Assembly: GCA_022601135.1 (NCBI GenBank)
Contig: JAHZJB010000133.1
Coordinates: 1 to 38,178 of the forward strand
DNA length: 38,178 bases
Reading direction: 5' to 3'
Source: Actinomycetes bacterium
GTDB lineage: Bacteria; Actinomycetota; Actinomycetes; Mycobacteriales; Mycobacteriaceae
Shown: piece by piece, positions 13,415 to 27,385 of the stretch
Layout of the letters: each line of letters begins with the position of its first letter
How positions within the stretch are numbered: the first letter of the stretch is position 1
The notes under the pieces: generated by a model
What the model was told of the DNA's origin: nothing
Database searches by the model: none
Seen by the model: only the letters and a program-made list of their open reading frames with translations
Program-made: the position numbers and the translations under genes

Positions 13415-14279
13415 CGAGGCACCACCTTCGTGCCTGCGCCCTCGTTGGTGAACAGTTCGACCAGAACGCAATGCTCGATCCGCCCGTCGATGACGTGTGC
13501 GCTCGGCACCCCGCCCCGGACCGCGCGCAGACACCCTTCGATCTTGGGCACCATGCCTTCCTCCAGGGTGGGAAGAAGCTGCGTCAACGCGGCCACATCG
13601 ATTTCGCTGACCAGGGATCCACGGTCAGGCCAGTTGGTATAGAGGCCCTCGACATCGGTGAGCATGAGCAGCTTCTCGGCACCCAGGGCCTCAGCCAGAG
13701 CAGCCGCAGCGGTGTCTGCGTTGACGTTGTAGACGCGTCCGCCGCTATCAGGTGCGATCGTCGACACGACGGGTATTCGGCCGGCGTCGATAAGGTCCAG
13801 CACGGCCTCGGTGTTGACTTCTGCGACGTCACCCACCAGCCCGATGTCGGTGGCGATGCCCTCCACCAGGACGGTCCGGCGCACCGCGGTGAACAAGTGC
13901 GCGTCTTCTCCGGTGATCCCGACTGCGTACGGGCCGTGGGCATTGATGAGATTCACCAGTTCCCGGCCCACCTGGCCGAAGAGCACCATGCGTGCGATGT
14001 CGAGTACCTCGGGCGTGGTGACGCGGAACCCTCCCTTGAAATCACCTGCGATCCCGAGCTTTTTGAGCATCGCGCTGATCTGCGGACCGCCCCCGTGGAC
14101 GACGACGGGGTGGATGCCGCAGTTGCGCAAGAAAGCCATATCGGCAGCGAACGCCACCTTGAGCGTGTCGTCGGTCATGGCGTTGCCGCCGTACTTCACC
14201 ACCACGATCTTGCCGTGCAGGGCCTTGAGCCAGGGCAACGCTTCGGCGAAAACCTGCGCCTTGACCGCCGTCGTCACCG

Positions 14280-14283
<4 letters not shown>
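13411..14283 (-). CDS. argB: Acetylglutamate kinase
   Basis: Phosphorylates N-acetylglutamate, usually the arginine-feedback-controlled step when ArgJ recycles acetyl groups. The 290-aa amino acid kinase has [10 protein letters not shown] (glycine-rich ATP loop), VHGGGPQI (substrate loop) and [28 protein letters not shown] (shown here as separate conserved pieces: [12 protein letters not shown] and LLMLTDVEG). The N-terminal helix before the first strand (residues 1-25) is typical of arginine-sensitive hexameric forms. The ATG overlaps the argJ stop by ATGA. Confidence 0.97.
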
Positions 14284-16543
<2,260 letters not shown>

Positions 16544-16562
16544 CTCCATCAGCGGAGATGCG

Positions 16563-19072
16563 TCAGGAGCGCAATACGGCGCTGACACGCTCGGCGGCAG
16601 CAGCCACGGCTGCATCCCTCGCGGCGCTGGCCTCATCCACGGTCAAGGTGCGATCCGGTGCCCGAAACCGCAGCGCCAGCGCCAGCGACTTGCGCCCATC
16701 CCCGATCTGCGGGCCCATGTAGACGTCGAAGAGCCGAAGGTCTTCCAACAGTTCTCCGGCGCCGGCTCGCACGGCCTCGACAACCCTCTGGGCGGGGACA
16801 TCCTCGTCGACGACGAGCGCGACGTCCTGAAAGACCGCGGGAAATGGAGATACCGACGGCACCGGCAGCCTGTCGGTGATCGGGATCGCGTCGAGGTCCA
16901 CCTCGAGCGCGCACACGCCGTCGGGCAAACCACAGCGTTCGATCACGGCCGGGTGCAACTGGCCGGCATATCCCACGACGGCCGAGTCCCCCGGACCACT
17001 GACCAGAACCTCGGCACAGCGGCCGGGGTGCCACGGCAGACGCTCGGCCGGCCGCAACGTCAACTCCACCCCGGCGGCCCGGCCGATGATGCGCACCGCC
17101 TCGAAGGCATCGGAAGGGTGCGCGGGCCGCCCCGGTCCCCACGGGCCTGCCGGCTCCCGCAGGCCGGCCAAGACCGCCCCGACGTGCTGTGGCTGACCGG
17201 GTAACGAGGCATCGAGTAAGGAGATCTCTTCCTCGGTGGGCCGGCGATCGTTCGGAATGCGTGCGACAGCAGAAGTCTCCGACGTGGGCTGGACGACCTG
17301 GGCCACCGCGAACAGCGCGACGTCGACCTCGCCCCGGGACACGTTGCGGGCCAGCGCCTCCAGCAACCCCGGAAGCAGGGTGGTCGCCAGCTCGGGGCGA
17401 TCGGATTCCAGCGGGTTGAGCACCCGGGTTGTCTTCCTGCGAACGTCGTCGGCGGGCAGTCCCCAACGGTCGAAGGTGCCACCGGCAAGGAACGGGGTTG
17501 GCAGAATCTCGACGTAGCCGCTGAGCGCCAACGACTTTCCGATCGCCCTGCGGCGCTTCTGGTTTGCAGTCAGCCCGCGTCCGGCCGGCGCTGGCGGCAG
17601 CACCGACGGGATCACGTCGAGACCCTCCAGCCGCATCACCTCCTCCACCACGTCGGCAGGCTGGCGAATATCGGGGCGCCAACTAGGGGGCGTGACCATC
17701 GCCCGGTCGCCATCGACAACGAAGTCGGCACCGATTTGCGTCACTCGTTTCTGAACCGTGCCCTGCGGATACTCGACACCTGCCGTGCGATCGGGAAGGT
17801 CCAGAGGCAGGATGACCGGTGGCGGGGACCAATCCTCAGCGGGAGGGTCGCCCCGCCAGTCGGTGAGCGTGGGTTCAACCGAGCCGCCCGCGATCTCGGC
17901 GAGCAGAGTGGCGCAACGGTCCAGTGCTGCAACGGAGATGGCGGGATCGACACAGCGTTCGTAGCGGCGGCCCGCCTCGCTGTACAGGTGCAAGCGCCGC
18001 TGGGTTCGTGATACCGCGGCGGGATCCCACACGGCGGCCTCGAGCAGCACATCGGTGGTACTGTCGCGGACCTCGGTGGTACCCGCACCCATCACACCCC
18101 CGATCGCGGCGGTGGCGGCGTCATCGACGATCAGCACATCGCCGGGATCCAGGCGGCGCTCCACGTCGTCGAGGGTCACGACCGTCTCCCCCGGGCTGGC
18201 GAAGCGCACCCGGAACCCACCGGTGATCAGGCTGCGGTCATGGGCGTGCATGGGATGGCCCAGCTCGAGCATCACGTAGTTCGTGACATCCACCGCGGGC
18301 GCGATGGGACGCATGCCACAGAGCAGCAACCGGCGTTGGATCCACCACGGCGACAGGGCATTCGGATCGATACCAGTCACCGGTCGCAAGCCAAAGCGCA
18401 GCACGCCGGTGTCCGGCGCGATCGCCAGAGGTAACGCCTCACCACTGACCGGCAGCGGCGTAACCTCAGCGGGGTCAACGTAGTCGAGGTCGTAGGCGTT
18501 GGCGATTTCGCGCGCCATCCCACGGACCGACAGACAGTAGCCGCGGTCCGGTGTGATCGCGAGGTGGAATACCACATCGTCGAGTCCGAGCACCTCGGCA
18601 GCGGGGGCGCCCGGCTTCGCGGTACCGGGCGGAAGGACCAGGATGCCGGAATGGTCGACACCCAGGTTGAGTTCCGACGCCGAGCAGATCATGCCGTCCG
18701 AGATGCGCCCGTAGGTTTTGCGTGTGGCGATCGTGAAGTTGTTCGGCAACACGGTTCCCGGCAGCGCCACCGCCACCAGATCACCGATGGCAAAGTTGGT
18801 TGCACCGCAGACGATGTCACGCGGCCGGCCGTCGACATTCCGGGAACCGACGTCTACCTTGACGGCACGGATCGGCTTCTTGAACTCGGTCAGCTCCTCG
18901 ATCTCGGCGACCTGACCGATCGTCAGCGGACCGGCGACGGGACCGGCCGGGATGATCTCCTCGACCTCGTGACCGATGGAGATGAGGGTGTTTTCCAGCT
19001 CCTCGGCCGACACGTCCCAGCCCGGCGCCCCGGCCTGAACGACCTCGCGCAGCCAGCTGTAGGGAAGGCGCA

Positions 19073-19073
<1 letters not shown>
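16563..19073 (-). CDS. pheT: Phenylalanyl-tRNA synthetase beta chain
   Basis: Beta subunit of the (alpha-beta)2 class II PheRS: editing, tRNA binding and assembly. The 836-aa protein has the usual order: N-terminal [12 protein letters not shown], an EMAP/OB tRNA-binding domain (about 40-160), the B3/B4 editing region (about 210-390), B5 (about 400-480), the class II-like core with [20 protein letters not shown], and a C-terminal ferredoxin-fold anticodon domain ([17 protein letters not shown]). The ATG at 19073 overlaps the pheS stop by one base (TGATG). argC follows after 55 bp. Confidence 0.98.
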
Positions 19074-21768
<2,695 letters not shown>

Positions 21769-21801
21769 CTGAGCGGCTCGGTCCTCCCCCTGCGTGGCGA
21801 G

Positions 21802-22671
21802 CTACCAGTCAGCCTCGTCCTCGCCGTCGTCCTCGTCCCCGGGAAGCTGCCTGTGGGTTATCAACCGGTACATGGTGAAGTCTGCGGGCACGCCCTCCTG
21901 TCTGGCTCCGAAGAGCTGCTTGCGTAGTTTCTTCGCCGTCACTCCGAGCGCGGCCAGATCCTCCGGGGCAATGCGCTCCAGAGTCGCCTGCGAGACCACG
22001 AGTTCCCCCCGCGTGGCGCGTTCCATCACCCGCGCAGCAATGTTCACGTCGACACCGAGCCAGTCCGAACCGATGCGCTGGGGACGGCCGGTGTGGATGC
22101 CGACTCGCATGCGCGGCCGGTACCCCTGCACCTCAACCGAGCTGAGGGCTTCCCGGGCAGCGATGGCCGCCCGCACCGCGGTGGTCGGATCAGCGAGCAC
22201 CGCCATGATCCCGTCGCCCATTCTCTTGACGATTTGACCGCCTGCCTTAAGCAGTGGCGGCTCGACCACCTGGGAGACCCGGCGCAGTAGTTTGAGGGTG
22301 GCGTCGTCTCCCGCGCTCAGCGCCCACGACGAGAACCCGACCAGGTCCGTGAACACCAGTGTCACCTCTGCATTGGCGGGCTGACCGGAGACTCGCTCGG
22401 TCAGCGACTGCCAGACCTGCAGCGCTCCCAGGCTGACCTCGCGCGAGGCCGCTTCGCGCTCCAGGATGCGATCGGCGGCCCGGGCAGCCGCCTGCGGCCC
22501 ACCGACTCCGGACGCCGACAGCGGATCGCCGAACTCCGGGTCGCCGGGCAGAACCCGGCGTGCCCGCCGGAGAAACGAAACGACCGCCGGGCTGTGATTG
22601 ACAACTTTCAACCAGCCCAGCGGCCCCGAAGACCGCCCGGCAGCGCATTCACCGGGCGGGTCATCGTCCAC
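21802..22671 (-). CDS. Class III adenylate cyclase (Rv1647 type)
   Basis: A soluble 289-aa protein with a C-terminal class III cyclase homology domain (about residues 98-265). It has metal-binding Asp in VFTDLVGFS, the substrate Lys and second metal Asp in VKRMGDGIMAV, and DWLGVDVNIAARV, which carries the adenine-selecting Asp and the transition-state Asn and Arg. All catalytic residues are present, so it should be active as a dimer. Residues 1-95 form a short helical N-terminal region with no sensor domain I recognise. The C-terminus ends in an acidic tail (PGDEDDGEDEADW). The GTG start at 22671 lies 7 bp after a TAGGCT -10 element (22684-22679), predicting a leaderless mRNA. The M. tuberculosis Rv1647 counterpart is somewhat longer. 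Confidence 0.93.
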   Translation of the reverse strand: MDDDPPGECAAGRSSGPLGWLKVVNHSPAVVSFLRRARRVLPGDPEFGDPLSASGVGGPQAAARAADRILEREAASREVSLGALQVWQSLTERVSGQPANAEVTLVFTDLVGFSSWALSAGDDATLKLLRRVSQVVEPPLLKAGGQIVKRMGDGIMAVLADPTTAVRAAIAAREALSSVEVQGYRPRMRVGIHTGRPQRIGSDWLGVDVNIAARVMERATRGELVVSQATLERIAPEDLAALGVTAKKLRKQLFGARQEGVPADFTMYRLITHRQLPGDEDDGEDEADW

Positions 22672-22678
22672 CCGAGCC

Positions 22679-22684
22679 AGCCTA
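22679..22684 (-). promoter_or_regulatory. -10 element for leaderless cyclase mRNA
   Basis: TAGGCT on the minus strand ends 7 bp before the GTG at 22671 and fits the TANNNT consensus. This supports GTG 22671 as the start. Confidence 0.5.
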
Positions 22685-22779
22685 ATCGAGCTACACCTGG
22701 AGGATAAACCGGCAGGTCACGACCGTGTGGAGCGGTGGCGGCAGCTGCATAACACCAATATCCGCGCGCCCCCAGACTA

Positions 22780-22809
22780 TAGACAACAACCGTTGTCAAC
22801 AACTAGATT
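22780..22809 (+). promoter_or_regulatory. Promoter with TetR-style palindromic operator
   Basis: A -35 box TAGACA (22780-22785) and a -10 box TAGATT (22804-22809) are separated by 18 bp. Overlapping the -35 box and spacer is a perfect inverted repeat, GACAAC-AACC-GTTGTC (22782-22797). A second overlapping one follows, GTTGT-CA-ACAAC (22792-22803). The ACAAC core therefore occurs three times in alternating orientation. A dimeric repressor on this site would cover the promoter. Transcription should start near the GTG at 22816. Confidence 0.65.
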
Positions 22810-22815
22810 GAGGTG

Positions 22816-23844
22816 GTGCGATCAGTGGCGATGGCAACGACGGCGCCCGACACTCCACTCGGCCCAGATTCACTGACCTGGAAGTACTTCGGTGATCTCA
22901 GGACAAGCATGCTGGGCATGTGGATCGGCGCGATTCAAAACATGTATCCCGAGCTCGGAGCCGGCGTCGAGGATCACTCGATTCTGTTGCGTGAACCCCT
23001 GCAGCGGGTGGCACGGTCGGTGTACCCGATCATGGGAGTTGTGTACGACGGCGACCGGGCCTCCCAGACCGGCGCTCAGATCAAGAGCTACCACACGTCG
23101 ATCAAGGGCATCGACGCCGATGGGCGGCGCTACCACGCGCTCAATCCGGAGACTTTCTACTGGGCCCACGCCACTTTCTTCATGTTGATCATCAAGACGG
23201 CCGAATACTTCTGCGGCGGGCTCACCGAAGCGGAGAAACATCAACTCTTCGACGAACACGTCCAGTGGTATCGGATGTATGGAATGAGCATGCGTCCCGT
23301 CCCGGAGTCCTGGGAGGCGTTCCAGGAATATTGGGACCACAAATGCCGCGACGAACTCGAGATCAATCCGGCAACGCAGGACATTTTCTCGATACGCATT
23401 CCGAAACCATGGTTCGTGCTGATGCCCACACCGCTGTGGGACCAGATGTTCAAACCGGTGGTGGACGCGCAACGCTGGATCGCCGCCGGGGTTTTCGACC
23501 CTGCGGTGCGAGAACGGGCGGGCCTGCGGTGGACCGGCGGCGACGAGGTCCTGCTGCGTCTGTTCGGCAAGATCGTCGAACTCGCTTTCATCGCCGTGCC
23601 AGACGAGGTCAGGCTGCATCCGCGAGCGGTCGCCGCGTATCGCCGGGCCGAGGGCAAGGCCTCCACCGACGCCCCACTGGTCGAAGCGCCTGGGTTCATG
23701 GCCCCGCCGCGCGACCGCAGGGATATGCCCATGCACTACGTGCCACCACACAGGTCACTGCTCGACCGTGTCGGTTCCCTGGTGCACACCACGTTCTCGC
23801 TGGCGGGTCTGCGTCCAGCGCGCGACCGCGGTAAGGCAGCCTGA
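22816..23844 (+). CDS. DUF2236 / MpaB-like oxygenase family protein (Rv1645c type)
   Basis: A 342-aa DUF2236 protein, the family of latex-clearing and MpaB-type haem oxygenases. It has the family's central blocks: RVARSVYPIMGVVYDGDRAS, H-T-S-I-K-G, the NPETFYWAHATFFML segment with the conserved W-x-H, and a C-terminal helical lid. M. tuberculosis Rv1645c is the probable counterpart. No signal peptide is seen, so it is probably cytoplasmic or membrane-associated. The substrate is unknown. GTG 22816 is preferred because the TAGATT -10 element ends 6 bp before it; GTG 22813, GTG 22825 and ATG 22831 are alternatives. It leads a likely operon with an acyl-CoA dehydrogenase 4 bp downstream and a short-chain dehydrogenase. 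Confidence 0.9.
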   Translation: MRSVAMATTAPDTPLGPDSLTWKYFGDLRTSMLGMWIGAIQNMYPELGAGVEDHSILLREPLQRVARSVYPIMGVVYDGDRASQTGAQIKSYHTSIKGIDADGRRYHALNPETFYWAHATFFMLIIKTAEYFCGGLTEAEKHQLFDEHVQWYRMYGMSMRPVPESWEAFQEYWDHKCRDELEINPATQDIFSIRIPKPWFVLMPTPLWDQMFKPVVDAQRWIAAGVFDPAVRERAGLRWTGGDEVLLRLFGKIVELAFIAVPDEVRLHPRAVAAYRRAEGKASTDAPLVEAPGFMAPPRDRRDMPMHYVPPHRSLLDRVGSLVHTTFSLAGLRPARDRGKAA

Positions 23845-23848
23845 ACGC

Positions 23849-25087
23849 ATGCTCGAATGGTCTGATGTCGATCTTGCCGTGCGCGATGCCGTGCGGGAGT
23901 TCGTCGACAAGGAAATCCGTCCGCACGTCGACGCGCTCGAAAGCGGCGAGATGGAGCCCTACGGCATCATCCGCAAGCTCTTCGCCACCTTCGGCATCGC
24001 CGACATGGCGCGGGACTCCCTGGACAAACGCCTGGCCAGGCTACGCGATGGGGACACATCGTCGGGGGCCAAAGCGCCGTCGGGCGGCATGTTCGGCGGA
24101 TCCGGCGGAATGGGCTTCGTGGTGGTGAGCGAACTGTGCCGGGTATCGATGGGTGTCGTCACCGGGATGGGTGTCAGTCTCGGGCTCACCGTGCCGACCA
24201 TCATGGGCCGCGGAACTCTGGCCCAGCAGGAACGTTGGCTTCCCGATCTGGTGACCTACGACAAGGTCGGCGCGTGGGCGATTACCGAACCGGATTCGGG
24301 ATCGGACGCTTTCGGTGGCATGAAATCCTATGTCGTGCGTGACGGGGAGGACTACATCCTCAACGGCCGGAAGACCTTCATCACCAACGGTCCCGACGCC
24401 GACGTCGTCGTTGTGTATGCCAAGCTGGACGAGGGCGACCCCACCATCGAGAAACGCGACCGCAAGGTGCTGACGTTTGTCCTCGATCGCGGGATGGATG
24501 GGTTCGTTCAGTCAAAGCCCTTCCGTAAGATGGGTATTCACTCATCGCGAACCGGAGAGCTGTTCTTCAACGACGTTCGCCTCGATCGCGGTCGATTGCT
24601 GGGCGAGTCCGAGAACAACGCTGCCGGCGACGGGCGGGACAGCGCGCGATCCAACTTCTCCGCAGAGCGGATCGGGGTGGCGGCGATGGCACTCGGCGTG
24701 ATCGAGGAATGCCTGCGGTTGTGCGTCGACTACGCGAAGACCCGCACGCTGTGGGGCAAGGAGATCGGCCAGTTTCAGCTGATCCAGCTCAAGCTCGCCA
24801 CCATGGAGGTGGCGCGAATGAATGTACGCAACATGCTGTTTCGGGTGATCGAGGCGGCGCAGACGGGCGTCTCGATTTCGTTGGCGGAGGCCTCGGCGAT
24901 CAAATGGTACTGCTCGCAGGCCGCCACCGACGTTGCGATGGACGCCGTGCAGGTATTCGGCGGCAACGGGTACATGACCGAATACCGGGTCGAGCAACTT
25001 GCCCGCGACGCGAAGTCACTGATGATCTATGCCGGCAGCAACGAGGTTCAGATCACGCACGTAGCCAGGGGCCTGCTCAGCGACTAA
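23849..25087 (+). CDS. Acyl-CoA dehydrogenase (FadE-like)
   Basis: FAD-dependent alpha,beta-dehydrogenation of an acyl-CoA. The 412-aa protein has the N-terminal helical domain, the flavin-binding WAITEPDSGSDAFGG (about 142-156) and FITNG, RTGELFFNDVRL, the TRTLWGKEIGQFQ arginine loop, and VFGGNGYMTEYRVEQLARD near the end. It differs from typical members in two ways. A Gly/Ser-rich insert lies at residues 65-92 (SSGAKAPSGGMFGGSGG). The C-terminal catalytic-base position reads IYAGSNEVQ, where short- and medium-chain enzymes have Y-E-G. The base may lie elsewhere, as in isovaleryl- and long-chain enzymes. ATG 23849 is 4 bp after the DUF2236 stop, so the two genes are almost certainly co-transcribed. 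Confidence 0.92.
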   Translation: MLEWSDVDLAVRDAVREFVDKEIRPHVDALESGEMEPYGIIRKLFATFGIADMARDSLDKRLARLRDGDTSSGAKAPSGGMFGGSGGMGFVVVSELCRVSMGVVTGMGVSLGLTVPTIMGRGTLAQQERWLPDLVTYDKVGAWAITEPDSGSDAFGGMKSYVVRDGEDYILNGRKTFITNGPDADVVVVYAKLDEGDPTIEKRDRKVLTFVLDRGMDGFVQSKPFRKMGIHSSRTGELFFNDVRLDRGRLLGESENNAAGDGRDSARSNFSAERIGVAAMALGVIEECLRLCVDYAKTRTLWGKEIGQFQLIQLKLATMEVARMNVRNMLFRVIEAAQTGVSISLAEASAIKWYCSQAATDVAMDAVQVFGGNGYMTEYRVEQLARDAKSLMIYAGSNEVQITHVARGLLSD

Positions 25088-25119
25088 CCTGAAGCTCGGC
25101 CAACCGCAGGGAGTCTTAG

Positions 25120-25899
25120 GTGCATTTCAAGAACGACACCGCGTTGATCACTGGTTCGAGTGGCGGGATAGGCGAGGAATTCGCCGGTCAACTTGCTCAG
25201 CGCGGAGCCAATCTCGTGGTGGTCGCGCGGCGATCCGACAGACTCGAAGCACTGCGCGACCGGCTCACCGCCAAACATCCCGGGATCGTGATCGACGTCA
25301 TCACCGCCGACCTGGCAGAGCCGGGGGCCGGCGCCGAACTCGAAACAAAAATCCATGAGCTCGGCCGGACGATCGACGTCCTGGTCAACAACGCCGGAAT
25401 CGGCTTGCACTCGAAGTTCGTCGAACAGAACCCCGAAGCTAACGCCGCCCAAATCCAGTTGAACTGCGGCACGTTGGTGGACCTCACCGCGCGCTTCCTC
25501 CCGTCGATGATTGAACGGCGACACGGCGTTGTGATCAACGTCTCGTCGACCGCGGCCTTCCAGCCGACCCCCGGGATGGCCATCTACGGCGCCACGAAGG
25601 CCTTCGTGCTCTCCTACACCGAGGCGCTCTGGCAGGAATGCCGGGGAACCGGGGTGAAAGTGCTCGCGCTCTGCCCCGGTGCCACCGAGACAGAGTTCTT
25701 TGCGCGCACTGGCGATGAGTTCCTCACCGACGGGCGGCAGACGCCCAAGCAGGTCGTCGACACCGCCCTGGCCGCTCTCGACAAATCCAATCCGACCGTG
25801 GTGTCGGGACTGCGTAACAACATCCTGGCCGCCGGCTACCGGGTGGCGCCCCGGAAGCTGATGCTTGCGGTGTCGGAGCGCATCATGAAGTCCGATTGA
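25120..25899 (+). CDS. Short-chain dehydrogenase/reductase
   Basis: A 259-aa classical SDR with TGSSGGIG (cofactor glycine motif, residues 11-18), DVLVNNAGIG (about 86-95), catalytic Ser in INVSST (about 142), Tyr-x3-Lys in YGATK (about 155-159) and PGATETEF after the active site. A basic Arg pair (ARRSDR) after the second strand suggests NADP(H). The C-terminal NNILAAGYRVAPRKLM resembles the hydrophobic tail of mycobacterial DltE/SDR lipid reductases. The GTG start has CAGGGAG 7 nt upstream and lies 32 bp after the acyl-CoA dehydrogenase. A joint role in oxidising a lipid-like compound is inferred. Confidence 0.92.
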   Translation: MHFKNDTALITGSSGGIGEEFAGQLAQRGANLVVVARRSDRLEALRDRLTAKHPGIVIDVITADLAEPGAGAELETKIHELGRTIDVLVNNAGIGLHSKFVEQNPEANAAQIQLNCGTLVDLTARFLPSMIERRHGVVINVSSTAAFQPTPGMAIYGATKAFVLSYTEALWQECRGTGVKVLALCPGATETEFFARTGDEFLTDGRQTPKQVVDTALAALDKSNPTVVSGLRNNILAAGYRVAPRKLMLAVSERIMKSD

Positions 25900-25923
25900 G
25901 CTGGGGCCACCAATATCTCGGTG

Positions 25924-26709
25924 TCAGTCGGTTCGTACCGCCCCGATGGCTTTAGCGCTCTGGTAGAGGCAGATCGCCGCGGCCGAGGCCACGTTAAGGC
26001 TCTCGGCATCGCCCACCATGGGAATTCGGACCCGGGCGGTCGCCAAGTCGGCCATTTCAACCGGCAGACCGTGCGCCTCCGGTCCGAACAGCCACGCGGT
26101 TGGGACCGCCAAGTCGGTGTCCTCGAGACCGACATCGCCATCGAGCGTGGTCGCCAGTACCTGTAGCCCGGCATCCCGTATGTGGGTGACCACGGCGAGC
26201 GCATCGGGCTCGCTGACCACCGGAATCGAGAAAATGCTTCCCGCTGACGCCCGCAGGCACTTGCCGTTGTAGGGGTCGACGCTGTGCCCGGCCAGCACCA
26301 CCGCGTCGGCGCCCATGGCGTCGGCGACTCGGATCACGGAGCCTGCGTTGCCGGGTTCCGACAGACCTACGGGCACCGCCAGCAATGTCGGATCGCCGGC
26401 CAGGATCTCGCGAATGCTGCACTCCGGGATCACGCACATCGCGACAAGACCAACGGGAGTAACGGTGTCCGACAATGCCTTTGCGGCGCGTTCGGTGACC
26501 AGCTCAACCGGGGAACCGGCCAGCAGGTCACCGTAGCGTTCGGCTGCACTCTCGGTAGCGAATACCTCCGAAACGACTCCGCGCCGCAACGCCGCCTCCA
26601 CGAGGTTGGGCCCCTCGGCGAGAAAGCGGGCAGCGCGGCGCCGTCCGATGTGGCGGTGCAGTTTGACTGCAGCCACCACTCGGGCAGATCGCTCGGTGAG
26701 CAGCGACAT
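25924..26709 (-). CDS. tsnR: SpoU-family RNA 2'-O-methyltransferase
   Basis: SAM-dependent ribose methyltransferase of the SPOUT class, the Rv1644 type annotated TsnR. The 261-aa protein has an N-terminal substrate-binding domain (about 1-95) and the trefoil-knot motifs EPGNAGSVIRVADAMGAD (motif 1), WLFGPEAHGL (motif 2) and RIPMVGDAESLNVASAAAI (motif 3). The target is probably 23S rRNA but is not determined by sequence. It follows rplT by 29 bp at the end of the infC operon and converges on the SDR gene with a 24-bp gap. Confidence 0.92.
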   Translation of the reverse strand: MSLLTERSARVVAAVKLHRHIGRRRAARFLAEGPNLVEAALRRGVVSEVFATESAAERYGDLLAGSPVELVTERAAKALSDTVTPVGLVAMCVIPECSIREILAGDPTLLAVPVGLSEPGNAGSVIRVADAMGADAVVLAGHSVDPYNGKCLRASAGSIFSIPVVSEPDALAVVTHIRDAGLQVLATTLDGDVGLEDTDLAVPTAWLFGPEAHGLPVEMADLATARVRIPMVGDAESLNVASAAAICLYQSAKAIGAVRTD

Positions 26710-26738
26710 TTTCCGGGTCGCGTCGCTACTGCCCTCTG

Positions 26739-27134
26739 TCAGGCAGCCTCGCCCGCGCCGGACGGTGCGTTCACATCGGCGGGCAGCGCAGCCTTGGCCA
26801 CCTCGACCAACGCGCTGAAGGCACCCGGGTCGCTGACAGCCAGCTCGGCGAGATTCTTGCGGTCGACCTCCACTCCGGCGGCTTTGAGGCCCTGGATCAG
26901 CCGGTTATAGGTGACGCCGTTCGCGCGGGCCGCCGCATTGATGCGCGAGATCCATAGCTTGCGGAACTCACCCTTACGGGCACGCCGATCGCGGTAGGCA
27001 TAGGTCAACGAATGCAGCTGCTGCTCTTTGGCCTTGCGGTACAACCGGGATCGCTGCCCGCGGTACCCCTTGGAGGCCTTGAGGATGGTGCGCCGCTTCT
27101 TCTGCGCGTTAACTGCGCGCTTCACGCGTGCCAT
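26739..27134 (-). CDS. rplT: 50S ribosomal protein L20
   Basis: A 131-aa basic protein with the L20 core [15 protein letters not shown] and [17 protein letters not shown], needed for early 50S assembly. The C-terminus is extended by a short Ala/Pro tail ([16 protein letters not shown]) that is typical of mycobacterial L20. It follows rpmI by 50 bp. In other bacteria L20 represses its own operon by binding the leader; whether that happens here is unknown. Confidence 0.99.
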   Translation of the reverse strand: MARVKRAVNAQKKRRTILKASKGYRGQRSRLYRKAKEQQLHSLTYAYRDRRARKGEFRKLWISRINAAARANGVTYNRLIQGLKAAGVEVDRKNLAELAVSDPGAFSALVEVAKAALPADVNAPSGAGEAA

Positions 27135-27184
27135 GGGGTCTTCCTATCTCATTCGGTTCAGGTTCGGTCTTCACGCCGAAAAGG

Positions 27185-27379
27185 TCAGCCGTCCAGCAGT
27201 TTCGCGATGCGCTTCTTGTCGTTGGCGGCCACCTCGGTGCGGCCGTCGAGCCGCCGGGTGCGCCTGCTCGACTTGTGTTCGAGCAGATGCCTGCGACCGG
27301 CCTTCTGGCGCACGATCTTGCCTGTTCCGGTGCGGCGGAAACGCTTGGAAGCGCCGCTGTGGGTCTTCGGCTTGGGCAT
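27185..27379 (-). CDS. rpmI: 50S ribosomal protein L35
   Basis: A 64-aa basic protein with the L35 signature [20 protein letters not shown] and [14 protein letters not shown]. It starts 6 bp after the infC stop, with GAGGAA upstream, in the conserved infC-rpmI-rplT order. Confidence 0.99.
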   Translation of the reverse strand: MPKPKTHSGASKRFRRTGTGKIVRQKAGRRHLLEHKSSRRTRRLDGRTEVAANDKKRIAKLLDG

Positions 27380-27385
27380 GGTTCC

